Of a DNA stretch of 64,000 nt, positions 46,745 through 57,086 are shown one piece after another. A program made the position numbers and the translations under genes. The stretch covers positions 4,402,001-4,466,000 of the forward strand of contig NC_010170.1 of NCBI RefSeq assembly GCF_000067205.1. Reading direction: 5' to 3'. Positions within the stretch are counted from its first letter, which is position 1, and the number at the start of each line of letters is the position of its first letter. Under the pieces are notes generated by a model. The model saw only the letters and a program-made list of their open reading frames with translations. It was not told the origin of the DNA and ran no database searches. Source of the DNA: Bordetella petrii (GTDB taxonomy: Bacteria > Pseudomonadota > Gammaproteobacteria > Burkholderiales > Burkholderiaceae_B).

Positions 46745-48142
46745 TCAACCGCCACGACTAAAAGACAGCTTGTGCCAGGCCACGCACATTGGCTGGCTCA
46801 GTTGTTCGGCCTGGCCCGGGTGCAGCCGCTCAAGCGAGCGGCGCGATTTTTCGTACTGACCCGCCAGCGGCAGGTCAGCGTAGCGCTGCGCCGGCGCGCC
46901 ATGGGTGTAGGCGCCCACCAACAGCCCGCGTGGTTCGAACAGGCCGTGGCTGGGATACCAGACCAGGCTCGTGTCGTCGTCTAGGAAAGAAATACCGCCG
47001 TAAATGCCGTCGCGCTCCTCCCAGAAGCGCGGCGACTGCCAGCCAATCTTGTAGGCCGGCAGGTAATCGATACTGGCGGCGGCCCTTAGAAAATCGCTCG
47101 GCAGATTGTTGTGCAGGGTGGACAGCACCGGCAGCGGGCAGGTCACCACGGCATAGTCGGTCTGCAGCACGCTCTCGCCCGCTGCGCCGTCGCGTTGGTA
47201 GACGATACGCGCACCGTCCGAGATGTTGTCAATGCGAATGGCAGTCCCGCCCAGCAACAAGCGTGGACCCAGCGCACGCGCGAAGGCTTCGCTGATGGCG
47301 TCCATGCCGCCTATGGGCTGCATCATTGTCGGCTGGTATTCGAGATGCTCGTCATACCAGAGCGGATACCAAAGGCGGCGATCGAGCAGTGTACGCAGTT
47401 CCAGCGAGTCGCGCAGGGTACCCGCGACTTCACCCGCCGCGGGACTGACGGCATAGCCCGAGCGGCGCGACCCCGCGAAACTGCCGTCGACCCGCAGGTC
47501 GCCAAAGTCGCGCAGCAAGCCTAGCAGCTTGTGCCGGTCTTCGGCATCGAGCTGGGAATTGAGCGCGCCCTGGCTGGCGCACTTGGCCAGCAACTCGGAG
47601 AGTAACCCGCGCGCGTCGCCTTGGAGTTGCCCCACCGTGTAGCGCCGGTCGCCCCCGCCCTCTTGAACCACGCACAGCGCGCTGCGCGATATTAGCGAGA
47701 TAACCTCGAGCGCCACACCCAGTTCGCGGCAGTAGCCCAGCAAAGCACGGTGGGTACTGGGGATGCGGGCTGCGCCCGCATTGAAGTACAGGTCAGAAGC
47801 AAAGCCGGCGTGCTGTACCGTGCCATCGTCGTAGCACAATGAGTCGCCGGCGCGTAGGGTCTTGATGCGTCCGCCGGCTTTGGAGCCAGCCTCCAGCACG
47901 CTGACGTCGAATCCTAGCCGTGCCAGCTCGTACGCTGTAACCAAGCCGGCGATACCGGCTCCCACCACTGCCACGCTACGCCCGCGCCCCAAGTCGGCGG
48001 GCTGCGCCCGTACGCGTTCGACGAGCACTGGGTCGCCTCGTGGTACGAGAGGCGCACCCAGCGCCTCGGCCGCCGCCAACGCCGCCGCAGGCCCAACCGC
48101 GGCGGCCAGTCCAACGATGAAAGCCCGTCTGCTCAGTTCCAT
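46745..48142 (-). pseudogene. Flavin monoamine oxidase, 3'-truncated
   Basis: From ATG 48142 the protein has a twin-arginine-type signal (MELSRRAFIVGLAAA), the FAD dinucleotide motif VAVVGAGIAGLVTAYELARL and EAGSKAGGRIKTL. It matches amine/tryptophan oxidases up to AWHKLSFSRGG, then stops at the ICE junction. The C-terminal FAD-contact region (usually GEH...) is missing, about 60-80 residues. A Fur-box-like site precedes it, so it was probably iron-regulated and part of the siderophore cluster. Its role there is not known to me. Confidence 0.8.
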
Positions 48143-48205
48143 CACGCCCCTTGAAAGCTCGGATGGGACCGGGAGCGCTAAGCAACCGGCCGTGAAGCAC
48201 GGCAC

Positions 48206-48232
48206 TGATAGTGATAATGAAACGTATTATTA
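48206..48232. promoter_or_regulatory. Fur-box-like site upstream of the amine oxidase
   Basis: The stretch TGATAGTGATAATG (48206-48219) continues into an AT-rich ACGTATTATTA and is close to the Fur consensus GATAATGATAATCATTATC in its first half. It lies 64 bases before the amine-oxidase start. Confidence 0.65.
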
Positions 48233-48349
48233 CTCAAGTCGATAAAATTGTCATCGCTTTGCGACGCGCCGCTGCAGACTGCGGTCTGCGAACGGCGTAT
48301 GGACAGTTGTGAAGCCGCGACACGCATTTGGCCGTAGCCGTTGAACGTC

Positions 48350-49134
48350 CTATCGGCTCAGACATACCACCCTATCGCCCGTGCCCGGGTGCACCATCAC
48401 GTCCATGTCCACCTCGTAGATGGCGTGCAGCGTCTGCGGTGTGAGGATACGAGCCGGCTCGCCGCGTGCCACGATGCGCCCCTGACGCAGCGCGATCAGC
48501 TCGTCGCAGTAGCGCCCAGCCATGTAGACATCGTGCAGTATCACGACCACCCCACGTTCTGACGCGCGCACAGGCTGCGCAGCAACGACAGCACCTCGAC
48601 CTGGTGGCGGATGTCCAGCGCTGACGTGGGCTCGTCCAACACCAGGATGCGGGCCTGCTGCGCCACCAGCATGCCCAACCACACGCGTTGGCGTTCGCCG
48701 CCCGAAAGCGTATCCACCAGGCGGCCGGCTAGGCCGTTCACCAGCGTGGTGGCCATGCCTTCCTCCACCTTGTCGATGTCGTGCTGCGTGGGTGACTTGA
48801 ACGCGCCCAACCAGGGATAGCGCCCCATTGCCACCAGTTCGCGCACCGTCATACCCACCGCGGGCGGAATCTGCTGCGGCAGATAGGCCACCAAGCGGGC
48901 GAACCCGCGCGCGCCGATGGCTTCGGCGCACTGGCCCAGCACCTGGAGCGAGCCGGCTGATGGCCGCACCTGCCGCGCCAGGATCTTACCCAGCGTGGAC
49001 TTGCCCGAGCCGTTGTGCCCGATCACCCCCACCATGCGGCCCGCACCCACCGCCATCCTCAGCGGATGCAGGATGGTGCGGCCCTCAATTTCGAAGGCCA
49101 CGTTCTCCACGGCCAGCAGCGCATCGGTCGGCAT
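48350..49134 (-). pseudogene. FhuC-like siderophore ABC ATPase with a 1-base frameshift
   Basis: The first frame (to 48541) holds VIGHNGSGKSTLGKILAR (Walker A), DTLSGGERQRVWLGMLVA (signature) and ILVLDEPTSALD (Walker B). The remainder, ERGVVVILHDVYMAGRYCD with the H-loop, is in another frame ending at 48350. Adding one base near 48556-48560 would join LCARQ to ERGVVV exactly. It starts 2 bases after the ABC exporter stop. It would energise the FhuB-like permease. Confidence 0.88.
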
Positions 49135-49136
49135 GC

Positions 49137-50837
49137 TCACGATCCCGTTGTCGCCAGCGCGACCGGATGCCTATGGGTCTCGGTGCTGACGATCTGGCCG
49201 TTAGACATGTGCACCACGCGGTCGGCTACGTGAAAGTAGCGGTCGTCGTGCGAAATCACGATCAGCGTGCGGCCTTCGCGCTTGAGATCTGGCAGTATCT
49301 CGGTATAGAACACACGCCGGAAGGCGGGATCCTGGTCTGCCGCCCATTCGTCGAACACCACCACAGGACGCTTTTCGAGATAAGCATGCACCAGGGCTAG
49401 GCGTTTGCGCTGTCCGGTGGACAGATCGGTAGTAGAGAACTTTCCCTCGGCCAGCGAGACCTTGTGACTGAGCTCGAGCCGCTCGAGGTAGCCGGCCGCT
49501 TCGGCTGCCGCCTGCTGCCCCACCACCATAGTGTCGAACAGATAGTAGTCGGCGAACACGGTGCTAAAGAGTTGGCGATAGTCGTCGCGGTTCTGAGCCA
49601 CTACCGGCGCACCGTCGAGCAGAATCATGCCCTCCTGGGGCTCATAGAGTCCCAGGAGCAGCTTGATCAACGTGGTCTTGCCGCTACCGTTCTCGCCCAC
49701 CAGAAACAGCATCTCGTTTTCCTCGATGCGCAGGTCAATAGGGCCCAGCGTGAACATGCTGGCGCCCTGGTCTGTGGGATAGGCATAGCGCACACCCTTG
49801 AGCTCGATAGCGCCGGGCACCCGTGCCGGTACCGGCGCAGCAGTAGCCGGAAACATATCGGCCTCGGGATTGGAGAAGCGCAGGGAGAGCTCGGCCACGC
49901 GGCGTATGGCCACCTGCGTCTGACCTAGCAGCGGCAGCGACGAGATCAGCTGGGTAAGCGGCCCCTTTACGTACAGCAGTACGATGACAAAGCCCGAGAG
50001 TACCGGCGTAGCCGTGGCCAGTTGCCCCTGCAGCGCGAGCACCATGCCGATGACGATGAAGAACAGCGCCGAGCCGAATGCGTTGGCCGACATGAACACC
50101 CGCATGGCGCGTATGCGCAGGTCGCGGATGCGCTCTATGGTGACCTTGAGCTGAGCATCGCGGATATGGCGGCGCCGACCGCGGTCGATGCGCAGCTCCT
50201 TGGCACCCTCGGTGATGGCTCGGTACTGGCGCTGCAGCTCGTCCTGCACGTCGCGCGCCGCCTCGAAACCCTTGCGCCCGCGCTGACGCGCCGCCGCGTG
50301 CACCCAGCTGCCGAAGGCGATAGCGCCCAGCGCGATCAGGCTCAGCAGCGGCGAGAGCACGGCCAGATAAGCAAAGCAGCCCACCGTGATGGCCACCGCG
50401 ATCGCCAAACCCGAAAAACCGAAGGTGAAGGTGCTGATGGTGTCAATATCCTGGTTTAACGTGGTGGTGATGCGGTGCACGCGGAAGCGCTCGATCTCCG
50501 CAATGGGCGCTGAGAGGATCTTATCCGACAGATCCTTGCGCAGCTTAGCTACCACGTTCTGTCCGACCAGGCTGTTGCCAAGATCGGAGGCGATCTCTCC
50601 GGCGATAGTCACGGCGCACAGGCCGGCAAAAAGCAGTAGCAGCGTCAGGGTAGCGCCTTCAGGCGAATGCAACGCGCGATTGACCGTGGCCAGCAGCCAC
50701 GCCGTGGACAGGCCACTCAGGGCCCCCATGGTGGTCGCCAGCAGGGCGACCTTCCAGAATGGCCTGAGCAGCCGCATGATCTCGCCCAGGAGCGAGGCGT
50801 CGTGCGCAGCGCGCGCCGCGGGCATGGGTGGATTCAT
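49137..50837 (-). CDS. Cyclic-peptide-type ABC exporter (PvdE/SyrD-like)
   Basis: A 566-residue fused ABC exporter: six membrane segments (residues ~20-310), then an ATPase domain with LVGENGSGKTTLIKLLLG, TDLSTGQRKRLALVHA and VVVFDEWAADQDP. The DEWAADQDP Walker B is typical of siderophore-peptide exporters. It probably moves the siderophore or its precursor to the periplasm. ATG 50837 overlaps the permease stop by 4 bases. Confidence 0.92.
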   Translation of the reverse strand: MNPPMPAARAAHDASLLGEIMRLLRPFWKVALLATTMGALSGLSTAWLLATVNRALHSPEGATLTLLLLFAGLCAVTIAGEIASDLGNSLVGQNVVAKLRKDLSDKILSAPIAEIERFRVHRITTTLNQDIDTISTFTFGFSGLAIAVAITVGCFAYLAVLSPLLSLIALGAIAFGSWVHAAARQRGRKGFEAARDVQDELQRQYRAITEGAKELRIDRGRRRHIRDAQLKVTIERIRDLRIRAMRVFMSANAFGSALFFIVIGMVLALQGQLATATPVLSGFVIVLLYVKGPLTQLISSLPLLGQTQVAIRRVAELSLRFSNPEADMFPATAAPVPARVPGAIELKGVRYAYPTDQGASMFTLGPIDLRIEENEMLFLVGENGSGKTTLIKLLLGLYEPQEGMILLDGAPVVAQNRDDYRQLFSTVFADYYLFDTMVVGQQAAAEAAGYLERLELSHKVSLAEGKFSTTDLSTGQRKRLALVHAYLEKRPVVVFDEWAADQDPAFRRVFYTEILPDLKREGRTLIVISHDDRYFHVADRVVHMSNGQIVSTETHRHPVALATTGS

Positions 50838-52837
50838 TTGTTTCTCCACAAGAGCCATAGGAAGACCGGGCCGCCCGCCAGCATGGCGATGAGTCCGGCC
50901 GGAATCTGCCAGGGAAAAATCACGGTGCGGCCGAGCCAGTCGGCAGCCACCATGATAGTCGCGCCGCCGAGCACGGCGCCGGCCAGCAGCGGCAGTGGCC
51001 GCGTCAGGCCCAGCCCGCGCACGATGTGCGGTGCCAGTAGTCCGACGAAGGTCAGCGGGCCCACCAGGATGGTCGCACTTGCCGTCACGACCGCGATGAT
51101 CGCCAGGAAGTACAGGCGCGCCAGTGTAACGTTCACGCCCAGCGCCACAGCGCCGGCGCGCCCCAGCGGCAGGATGTCGAGCCAGCGCTGGCCAGCCAGC
51201 GCGCTACCGTAGCCAAGTACTAGCAGCAGCAGGCCGGGCGCAATGCTGGCGCTGGTAACGCGGTAGGTCGAGCCCGACATCCAAGTCAACAGTGCCGCGG
51301 CACGGGGATCGCCGCTGGTAAGCAGAAAGGCCGCGCAGGCACTGAACAGCGTAGAGAGCGCCGCGCCCACCAGCAGAAGCCGCTCAGGCGCGAAGCCGAA
51401 GCGCCAGTTGAGCGCCACCACCGCCGCCAGCGTCGCCATGGCGCCGACGCAGGAAGCCGCCAGCATGCCCTGCGCACCCAGGTCGGCGGTAAGCAACAGC
51501 AGGGCAATAACGCCCAGCGAGGCGCCGGCCGAGACGCCCAGCACTTCGGGGCTCGCCAGCGGGTTGCCGGTGAGCCGCTGCAGCAGCGTGCCAGCTAACG
51601 CCAGCATGGCGCCGGCCACAGCGGCGGCAGCCACTCGCGGTGCGCGCCAGTCCCATATGCCAACCCAGGCGATCTCGTCGACACCGGCCCAGCCGCTAGC
51701 ACCACGCCCCAGCAGCAGCCCCGCCAACACAGAGGTGACGCACGCCAGCGCGCACAGTGCTAGGATCGGTCCAGCCGCGAGGCGCCGCTGCAGCGCCACG
51801 CTGTCCGCCGCCGCCGGGCGCCCTCCCAGAGCGCCGCGCTGGCGCAGCAGCAGCCAAAGCAGCAGCGGCGCACCCACCAGCGCGCAGGCACTGCCGGTGG
51901 GCATGGAACCGGCCGAACGCTCCATTAACTGCACGCCCTGGTCGGTAAGCCAGAGCAGCAGCGCGCCAACCACCGGAGCTACCGCCATGCCCTGGCGCAG
52001 CGTGCGCGCTCCCAGCATGCGGGCGAGGTTGGGCGCCATCAGCCCGATGAAGCCGATCACGCCCACCGCAGCCACGCTCACCGCGCTGATGGCCACGCCG
52101 ACGGCGATGGCGGCGGCGCGCACGCGCGAGACGTGCAGGCCGAGCGAAGCAGCGTGCGCATCCTCCAACGCCAGCAGGGCTAGCGGCCGGCGCAGCAGCC
52201 AGGCCACCACGGCCAGCAATGCGAGTTGAGGCAGCGCACGCCCCACCCGGTACCAGCCGTTCTGCGCCAACGAGCCGGTCTGCCAGATGAAAAGCCCGCT
52301 CAGATATTCGTGATTCATCAGCGTGAGCGCGGCGGCGGCGGCGCCGCAGAATAGCGAAACGATCAGCCCCGCTAGGATCACGCTGATGGTCGAGAACTGC
52401 GAACCACGCGCCACGGCCATCACCAGCAGGCAAGCCAACACGCCGCCGCCCAGCGCCACCGCCTCCGGGCTCCAGTCCAGCAGGGCCGGCGCATACAGCG
52501 CGGCGCCGGCCATGGCCAGGTAGGCGCCCGAGGACACCCCCAGCGTGGCCGGGTCAGCCAGCGGATTGCGCAGCGCCTGCTGCAACAGCAGCCCCGCCAG
52601 GCCCAGGGCTGCGCCCATCACGATGCTCATGGTCACGCGCGGCAGCGCCACGTGCGCCAGGATCAGCGCCTGCACCCCACCCTGGCGTCCCGCGGCGATG
52701 GCGCCCCATTCGCCCAGGGGCGCGAGTGCGGCCAGGCTGCGCAGCGTGAGGCCGACCGCCAGCGCCGCCAGCACGGCCAACACCAGCCAGCGCACGGGGG
52801 GCAAAGCGGCCGCAGGCCCGGACAAAAGGGCTCGCAT
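50834..52837 (-). CDS. FhuB-like fused Fe3+-siderophore permease
   Basis: A 667-residue inner-membrane protein made of two FecCD-type halves in tandem (repeat point near residue 340), each with about ten membrane segments and motifs such as GNPLASPEVLGVSAGA and FVGLLAPHIVRGL. This fused form is characteristic of hydroxamate-type (FhuB) uptake. ATG 52837 lies 2 bases after the binding-protein stop. Confidence 0.92.
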   Translation of the reverse strand: MRALLSGPAAALPPVRWLVLAVLAALAVGLTLRSLAALAPLGEWGAIAAGRQGGVQALILAHVALPRVTMSIVMGAALGLAGLLLQQALRNPLADPATLGVSSGAYLAMAGAALYAPALLDWSPEAVALGGGVLACLLVMAVARGSQFSTISVILAGLIVSLFCGAAAAALTLMNHEYLSGLFIWQTGSLAQNGWYRVGRALPQLALLAVVAWLLRRPLALLALEDAHAASLGLHVSRVRAAAIAVGVAISAVSVAAVGVIGFIGLMAPNLARMLGARTLRQGMAVAPVVGALLLWLTDQGVQLMERSAGSMPTGSACALVGAPLLLWLLLRQRGALGGRPAAADSVALQRRLAAGPILALCALACVTSVLAGLLLGRGASGWAGVDEIAWVGIWDWRAPRVAAAAVAGAMLALAGTLLQRLTGNPLASPEVLGVSAGASLGVIALLLLTADLGAQGMLAASCVGAMATLAAVVALNWRFGFAPERLLLVGAALSTLFSACAAFLLTSGDPRAAALLTWMSGSTYRVTSASIAPGLLLLVLGYGSALAGQRWLDILPLGRAGAVALGVNVTLARLYFLAIIAVVTASATILVGPLTFVGLLAPHIVRGLGLTRPLPLLAGAVLGGATIMVAADWLGRTVIFPWQIPAGLIAMLAGGPVFLWLLWRNK

Positions 52838-52839
52838 GG

Positions 52840-53850
52840 TCAACCGTGCCCCCGCTCGGTCAGCGCCCCGACCACAAGCCGGGCGCAGCGCTGCGCCGAG
52901 GCCAGGCCGCCCAGCGCATAGAAGGATGCGATGGCGTGCGCACGCCCGCTCGCTACCGCCGGCAGACTACGCCAGAGCGTGCTGTCGCGCAGCAGCGCCT
53001 CGGCGCGGCGCGTGCGTGCCCCCTGATCCAGATACAAGATAACTGCTTCAGGCTCCGCTGCCAGCGCCGCAATGCCCACCAGACTGTTGCCATAGAAGGT
53101 GGTGCGTGCGCTCCAGGCATTGCGTAGTCCGAGCTGGCCCAGCACGCGGTTCACCCAACTGCCCTGGCCGTAGACGAAGGCCTGGGCGCCGTTCTCGTGC
53201 AACACGGCCATGTACACCGACCGAGCGGCATCGGCGCCGGCAGCGAGCTGCGCGCGCAGGCACTCAATTTCGGTGTCAAACTCACGAAGCCGCATCTGCG
53301 CCTGCGCCTCCAAGCCAGTTGCAGTGCCCATCTGCAGCAGCAGCTCGCGTATACGCAGGTAGGGATCGGCGCAGCCGTCGAAGATGTGAGCCACCTCGGT
53401 TGGCGCGATGCGGCCGAACTGTCCCAGCAGACCGGCCTGCCAGCTGGAGACCACGATGCGCTCAGGTGCAAGTGCGGCCAATAGCTCCAGATTGGGTTCG
53501 CTGCGCGAGCCCAGATCGGCCACGTTCGCCGGCAAGGGGGGCTCGGGCAGCCAGAGTCGATATACCGCCAGCTCCGGCACGGCGATGGGCATGCAGCCCA
53601 GTAGCGCCAGACTCTCGGCCGCGGCCCAGTCGGTGCAGGCGATGCGAGCACCTCGCGTGCCTAGCGTCTGTGCTGAATCCGTCCGCGCCAGGGCGCCCAG
53701 GGGCACCGTGCCGGCCCAGGCTAGATACGCCACGCCCCCGAGACAGAAGCGTCGGCGCTCAAGCGCCGGCACGCAGCCCAGCCCCGCCGCGCTGCCTCCC
53801 GAATCGGGCGCCGGACGACGGGGGCTGACAGTTGCGCACGTGTGCGCCAT
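52840..53850 (-). CDS. FhuD-like siderophore-binding protein
   Basis: A 336-residue class III periplasmic binding protein. The N-terminus has a Tat-like signal (RRRFCLGGVAYLAWAGTV) after an unusually long leader; a later start is possible. The fold includes CTDWAAAESLALLGCMP, ERIVVSSWQAG and YGNSLVGIAALA. It passes ferric siderophore from the TonB receptor to the permease. Confidence 0.88.
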   Translation of the reverse strand: MAHTCATVSPRRPAPDSGGSAAGLGCVPALERRRFCLGGVAYLAWAGTVPLGALARTDSAQTLGTRGARIACTDWAAAESLALLGCMPIAVPELAVYRLWLPEPPLPANVADLGSRSEPNLELLAALAPERIVVSSWQAGLLGQFGRIAPTEVAHIFDGCADPYLRIRELLLQMGTATGLEAQAQMRLREFDTEIECLRAQLAAGADAARSVYMAVLHENGAQAFVYGQGSWVNRVLGQLGLRNAWSARTTFYGNSLVGIAALAAEPEAVILYLDQGARTRRAEALLRDSTLWRSLPAVASGRAHAIASFYALGGLASAQRCARLVVGALTERGHG

Positions 53851-53864
53851 GTGTTGCGTCTGCT

Positions 53865-56099
53865 TCAGAAATCCACCGTAGCCGAGAGCAGGAAGGTGCG
53901 CGACACTCCGCGCGCCAGTCCGAAGTTGGAGGTCGCACCGGCCCAGTAGTCTTTATTGAACAGGTTCTCGACATTAGCGCGCAGTGTCACATTGCGATCC
54001 AGCAGCCGCGTCTTGTACCGCAGCCCGACGTCGACTCGGTTCCAACTGGGGATCTCCTGCGTATTAGCCGCATTGACGTACTGCGAGTCAGTGTAGAGAT
54101 AACGCGCCGAGACCGTCAGGCCGCTGACGTAGGGCAAGTCCCACTCAACGCCCAGGTTGAGCATGGTATCGGGCACGCCTATCGCCTTGTTGCCGTCGTT
54201 GGTACCTCCTTGAGTTTTGGCGAGCTCACCGTCGATGAACGACACCCCGCCCAGCAGCCGTACACCGCGCGCCACTTCGCCAAAGGCGTTGATCTCCACG
54301 CCACGGTTGCGCTGCTCGCCATCCATGACGTAGGTGTTGGAGCCGTCCAGGAAACCGCTGGGCTGCTTGATCTGGAAGTAGGCGATGGTCGCGCCAAAGC
54401 CGTCGAACTCCGCCTTGGCGCCGATTTCGTACTGCTTCGTCTTGATCGGAGCGAACACCGTGCCGGCGTTGGTCGCCGCCGCGGGCGCGCTCGGCCCCTG
54501 ACTGAGACCCTGGATGTAGTTGCCGTAAAAGGACACGTGCTGCCACGGCTTGACCAGCAGCGCCACCGAAGGCGAGTAGGCGTGCTCGTCGTAGGACGTG
54601 GTCTTGGCGCCTGTGACTGCGCTGTAGTTGTCCACCTTGACGCTCTGGCGCCGCACGCCGGCGGTGAGCTGCACCCGCTCGTCCAGCATCGTAATGGTGT
54701 CGGCCAGCGCCACGCTGCTCAGCTTGCTGTGAGCCGTCTTGGGCGCATGGCTACTGAAGGCGTCCAGGCTGGGTTTGGGTACTGAAATCGGGTCGTAGAG
54801 ATTAGAGCCCGAATAGTCGGCGGGAACCTGAGCCAACACACCCGATTCGATGTCCAGCGTGGTGAAGGACAGATCCAGCGTGTGGTTCAGCGGCCCAGTC
54901 TTGAGCTTGCCGGTCAGTCCGCCCTGCGCGGTCCAGGTGTCAGCATAAGTGGGCTGGTAGTACTGTCTGCCGCGGAAATCGCCGTCCTCGTTCTGCAGGT
55001 AGATGAAGTCGTAGAGACCCAGAAAGCGGTTCTTGCGCCCGCCTGCCGCAGCGTAGGCCGTGAGATTAGGCGTCAGGTCGACCTCGCCGCGCACCATGCC
55101 GAAGGTGTCTTCGGACTTGGCGTTGTACCAGGATTGGCCCAGGTTACTGCTGCCCTTGGGCGCGCGCGGGACGTCGAAATTGCCACTGTCCAGGTAGATC
55201 GGGCGGCCGGGGTTGTCACTCTTGAGATTCTGGTAACCCAAGTCGGCCGAAAGCCGCACACGCTCGCCACGATAGTCCAGGCCCAGCCCGGCCAGCGCCA
55301 GACGCTGGCCCTGTTTGTCGACGGTAGTGTCGCCGTCGCGGTAGAGGCCGTTGAAGCGTATGCCAACTTGGTTGCGCTCGCCGAGGCGCCGAGCCAAGTC
55401 GATGTGACCACTGAACTGGCTGTCCGAAGCATAGCTGCCGGTGACCTGCGCAATGGGCGTGTCGGTAGCGCGCTTGGTCACCAAGTTGATCGTGCCGCCC
55501 ACCGCGCCGGTGGGCGCCATGCCATTGAGCAGCGCGGTGGGGCCGCGCAGCACTTCCACCCGCTCGAAGAGCTCCACGCCCCCGCTGAACTGCGGAGGAA
55601 TGATGCCGTAGAGCCCGTTGACCGCCATGTCCTGGCCTTGCACCGGGAAACCGCGGATCATAAATTGGCTACCGTAGCTGCTGTCAGACCAGATCGTACG
55701 CACCGAAGCGTCGTTCTTGACCACATCGTTGATACTGCGCGCCTGCTGGTCTTGCATAGCTTGCGCCGTGTAGCTGGTGAGCGAGAATGGTGTATCCATC
55801 ACGTCGCGGTTGCCCAGCAGCCCGAGCGAACCGCCGCGCGCCACTTGCCCCCCGGCGTATACTGGCATCAGATCGCTGCGCAGCGATTCGGGCGCGCCGG
55901 TGACCGTCACTGCCGGCAGCGTACGCACCGGGCCGGAGACCTGGCTGGCACCGATGGCGTTGACGGATTCCGGCTCGGATGCAGTGTTGGCGGGCTGCTG
56001 CCCGGTGCTCTGAGCATGGGCGTAGCTACCCCAGCAAGCGACCAGGGCGACGGTCAGAGCCGACGGAAGCGTAAAGCTGTAATGACGCGGTGCGTGCAT
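53865..56099 (-). CDS. TonB-dependent siderophore receptor
   Basis: A 744-residue outer-membrane receptor. A signal peptide ends at AHAQ (residue ~30), then come a plug domain (with LMPVYAGGQVARGGSLGLLG and DVVKNDASVRTIW) and a 22-strand barrel ending in VDF. No N-terminal STN signalling domain is seen, so it is not a transducer-type receptor. It is the first gene of the uptake operon; an AT-rich Fur-like site lies upstream. Confidence 0.95.
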   Translation of the reverse strand: MHAPRHYSFTLPSALTVALVACWGSYAHAQSTGQQPANTASEPESVNAIGASQVSGPVRTLPAVTVTGAPESLRSDLMPVYAGGQVARGGSLGLLGNRDVMDTPFSLTSYTAQAMQDQQARSINDVVKNDASVRTIWSDSSYGSQFMIRGFPVQGQDMAVNGLYGIIPPQFSGGVELFERVEVLRGPTALLNGMAPTGAVGGTINLVTKRATDTPIAQVTGSYASDSQFSGHIDLARRLGERNQVGIRFNGLYRDGDTTVDKQGQRLALAGLGLDYRGERVRLSADLGYQNLKSDNPGRPIYLDSGNFDVPRAPKGSSNLGQSWYNAKSEDTFGMVRGEVDLTPNLTAYAAAGGRKNRFLGLYDFIYLQNEDGDFRGRQYYQPTYADTWTAQGGLTGKLKTGPLNHTLDLSFTTLDIESGVLAQVPADYSGSNLYDPISVPKPSLDAFSSHAPKTAHSKLSSVALADTITMLDERVQLTAGVRRQSVKVDNYSAVTGAKTTSYDEHAYSPSVALLVKPWQHVSFYGNYIQGLSQGPSAPAAATNAGTVFAPIKTKQYEIGAKAEFDGFGATIAYFQIKQPSGFLDGSNTYVMDGEQRNRGVEINAFGEVARGVRLLGGVSFIDGELAKTQGGTNDGNKAIGVPDTMLNLGVEWDLPYVSGLTVSARYLYTDSQYVNAANTQEIPSWNRVDVGLRYKTRLLDRNVTLRANVENLFNKDYWAGATSNFGLARGVSRTFLLSATVDF

Positions 56100-56162
56100 G
56101 CTCGGGCGAACTCCTGTGAGGGCGCTGCAGACTAAGGGATCGGGCGACTTGCTCCGACTGAA

Positions 56163-56184
56163 ATGCGAATTATTATTATTTAAC
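56163..56184. promoter_or_regulatory. Fur-box-like site between receptor and AraC genes
   Basis: The minus strand reads AAATAATAATAATTCGCAT here, matching the ATAAT-N-ATAAT half of the Fur consensus. It lies in the 175-base divergent region between starts at 56099 and 56275, so it could control both genes. Confidence 0.5.
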
Positions 56185-56274
56185 CTCGCAAACCATTCAT
56201 TCAGGCGGCCAAATTTCTACGCGTTCCGGCCGCAATATGGCTGTCTAGCGTAGAAATTCCAATATCTACTCAAA

Positions 56275-57066
56275 ATGGACAACATCTGGCGACAGCGTTT
56301 TGCAAAAGGCTACCGGCGACAGGAGCGACCGGTGATGGCCGGCGGCCACGACTACGAGCACGGCAGCCGCGAGATCTGGCACAGCCACGAACAAGGCCAA
56401 CTGGTGCACGCCACCAGCGGCGTGGTGCGGGTTCTGACTTCGCAGGGCGGCTGGACGCTGGCGCCGCGCCAGGCGCTGTGGATCGCGCCCGGCGTAGACC
56501 ACGAACTCCACATGATTGGCCAGGTGGCCATGCGCTGGCTGCGCATCGAGCCCGACGCCGCACCCTGGCTCTGGGCGGAGTGCCGACAGATTCGCGTCAC
56601 GCCGCTGCTTCGCGAGCTCATCCTCAAGATGCTGCAGGACCCGCCCGTCTACCCGCCCGAGAGCAACGCGGCCATGATCGTGCCGCTGCTGCTGCGCCAG
56701 TTGCAGGAGGCCGAGGTGATCGTGCATGGCAAGCTTCCTCTGCCACGCGACAAGCGGCTGCTCAAAGTATGTGAAGTCCTGATCCGCTCCCCGGCCAACA
56801 ACGACCCCATGGCGCTGCTCGGCGAGCGCGCCGGCACCAGTGTGCGCACCCTGAGCCGCCTATTCAAGGAGCAAACCGGACTGACATTCGTGCAGTGGCG
56901 CCAGCAGTTGCGCCTCTCAGAGGCGGTCTGCCAGCTATCGCTGGGACAGTCGGTCAGCAGCGTGGCCCAAGACATGGGCTACGCCACCGCTAACGCCTTC
57001 AGCACGATGTTCCGGCGTACGTTGGGCGCCACGCCGCAGCGCTACATGCGTGAGACGCGCAGTTAA
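56275..57066 (+). CDS. AraC-family regulator with cupin-like sensor domain
   Basis: A 263-residue regulator. The N-terminal AraC-ligand/cupin region has IWHSHEQGQLVHATSG and QALWIAPGVDHELHM. Two C-terminal HTH motifs follow, including GTSVRTLSRLFKEQTGLTFVQW and SSVAQDMGYATANAFSTMF. It is divergent from the TonB receptor, the position of siderophore-sensing AraC activators, although such proteins usually lack a cupin. Confidence 0.9.
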   Translation: MDNIWRQRFAKGYRRQERPVMAGGHDYEHGSREIWHSHEQGQLVHATSGVVRVLTSQGGWTLAPRQALWIAPGVDHELHMIGQVAMRWLRIEPDAAPWLWAECRQIRVTPLLRELILKMLQDPPVYPPESNAAMIVPLLLRQLQEAEVIVHGKLPLPRDKRLLKVCEVLIRSPANNDPMALLGERAGTSVRTLSRLFKEQTGLTFVQWRQQLRLSEAVCQLSLGQSVSSVAQDMGYATANAFSTMFRRTLGATPQRYMRETRS

Positions 57067-57086
57067 ACCGCCGCCGCCCTCGTTGG

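Noticed and set aside
51408..52229. 273-codon plus-strand frame opposite the FhuB-like permease
   Set aside because: The Ala/Ser/Pro/Thr-rich product is a shadow of a membrane-protein gene on the other strand.
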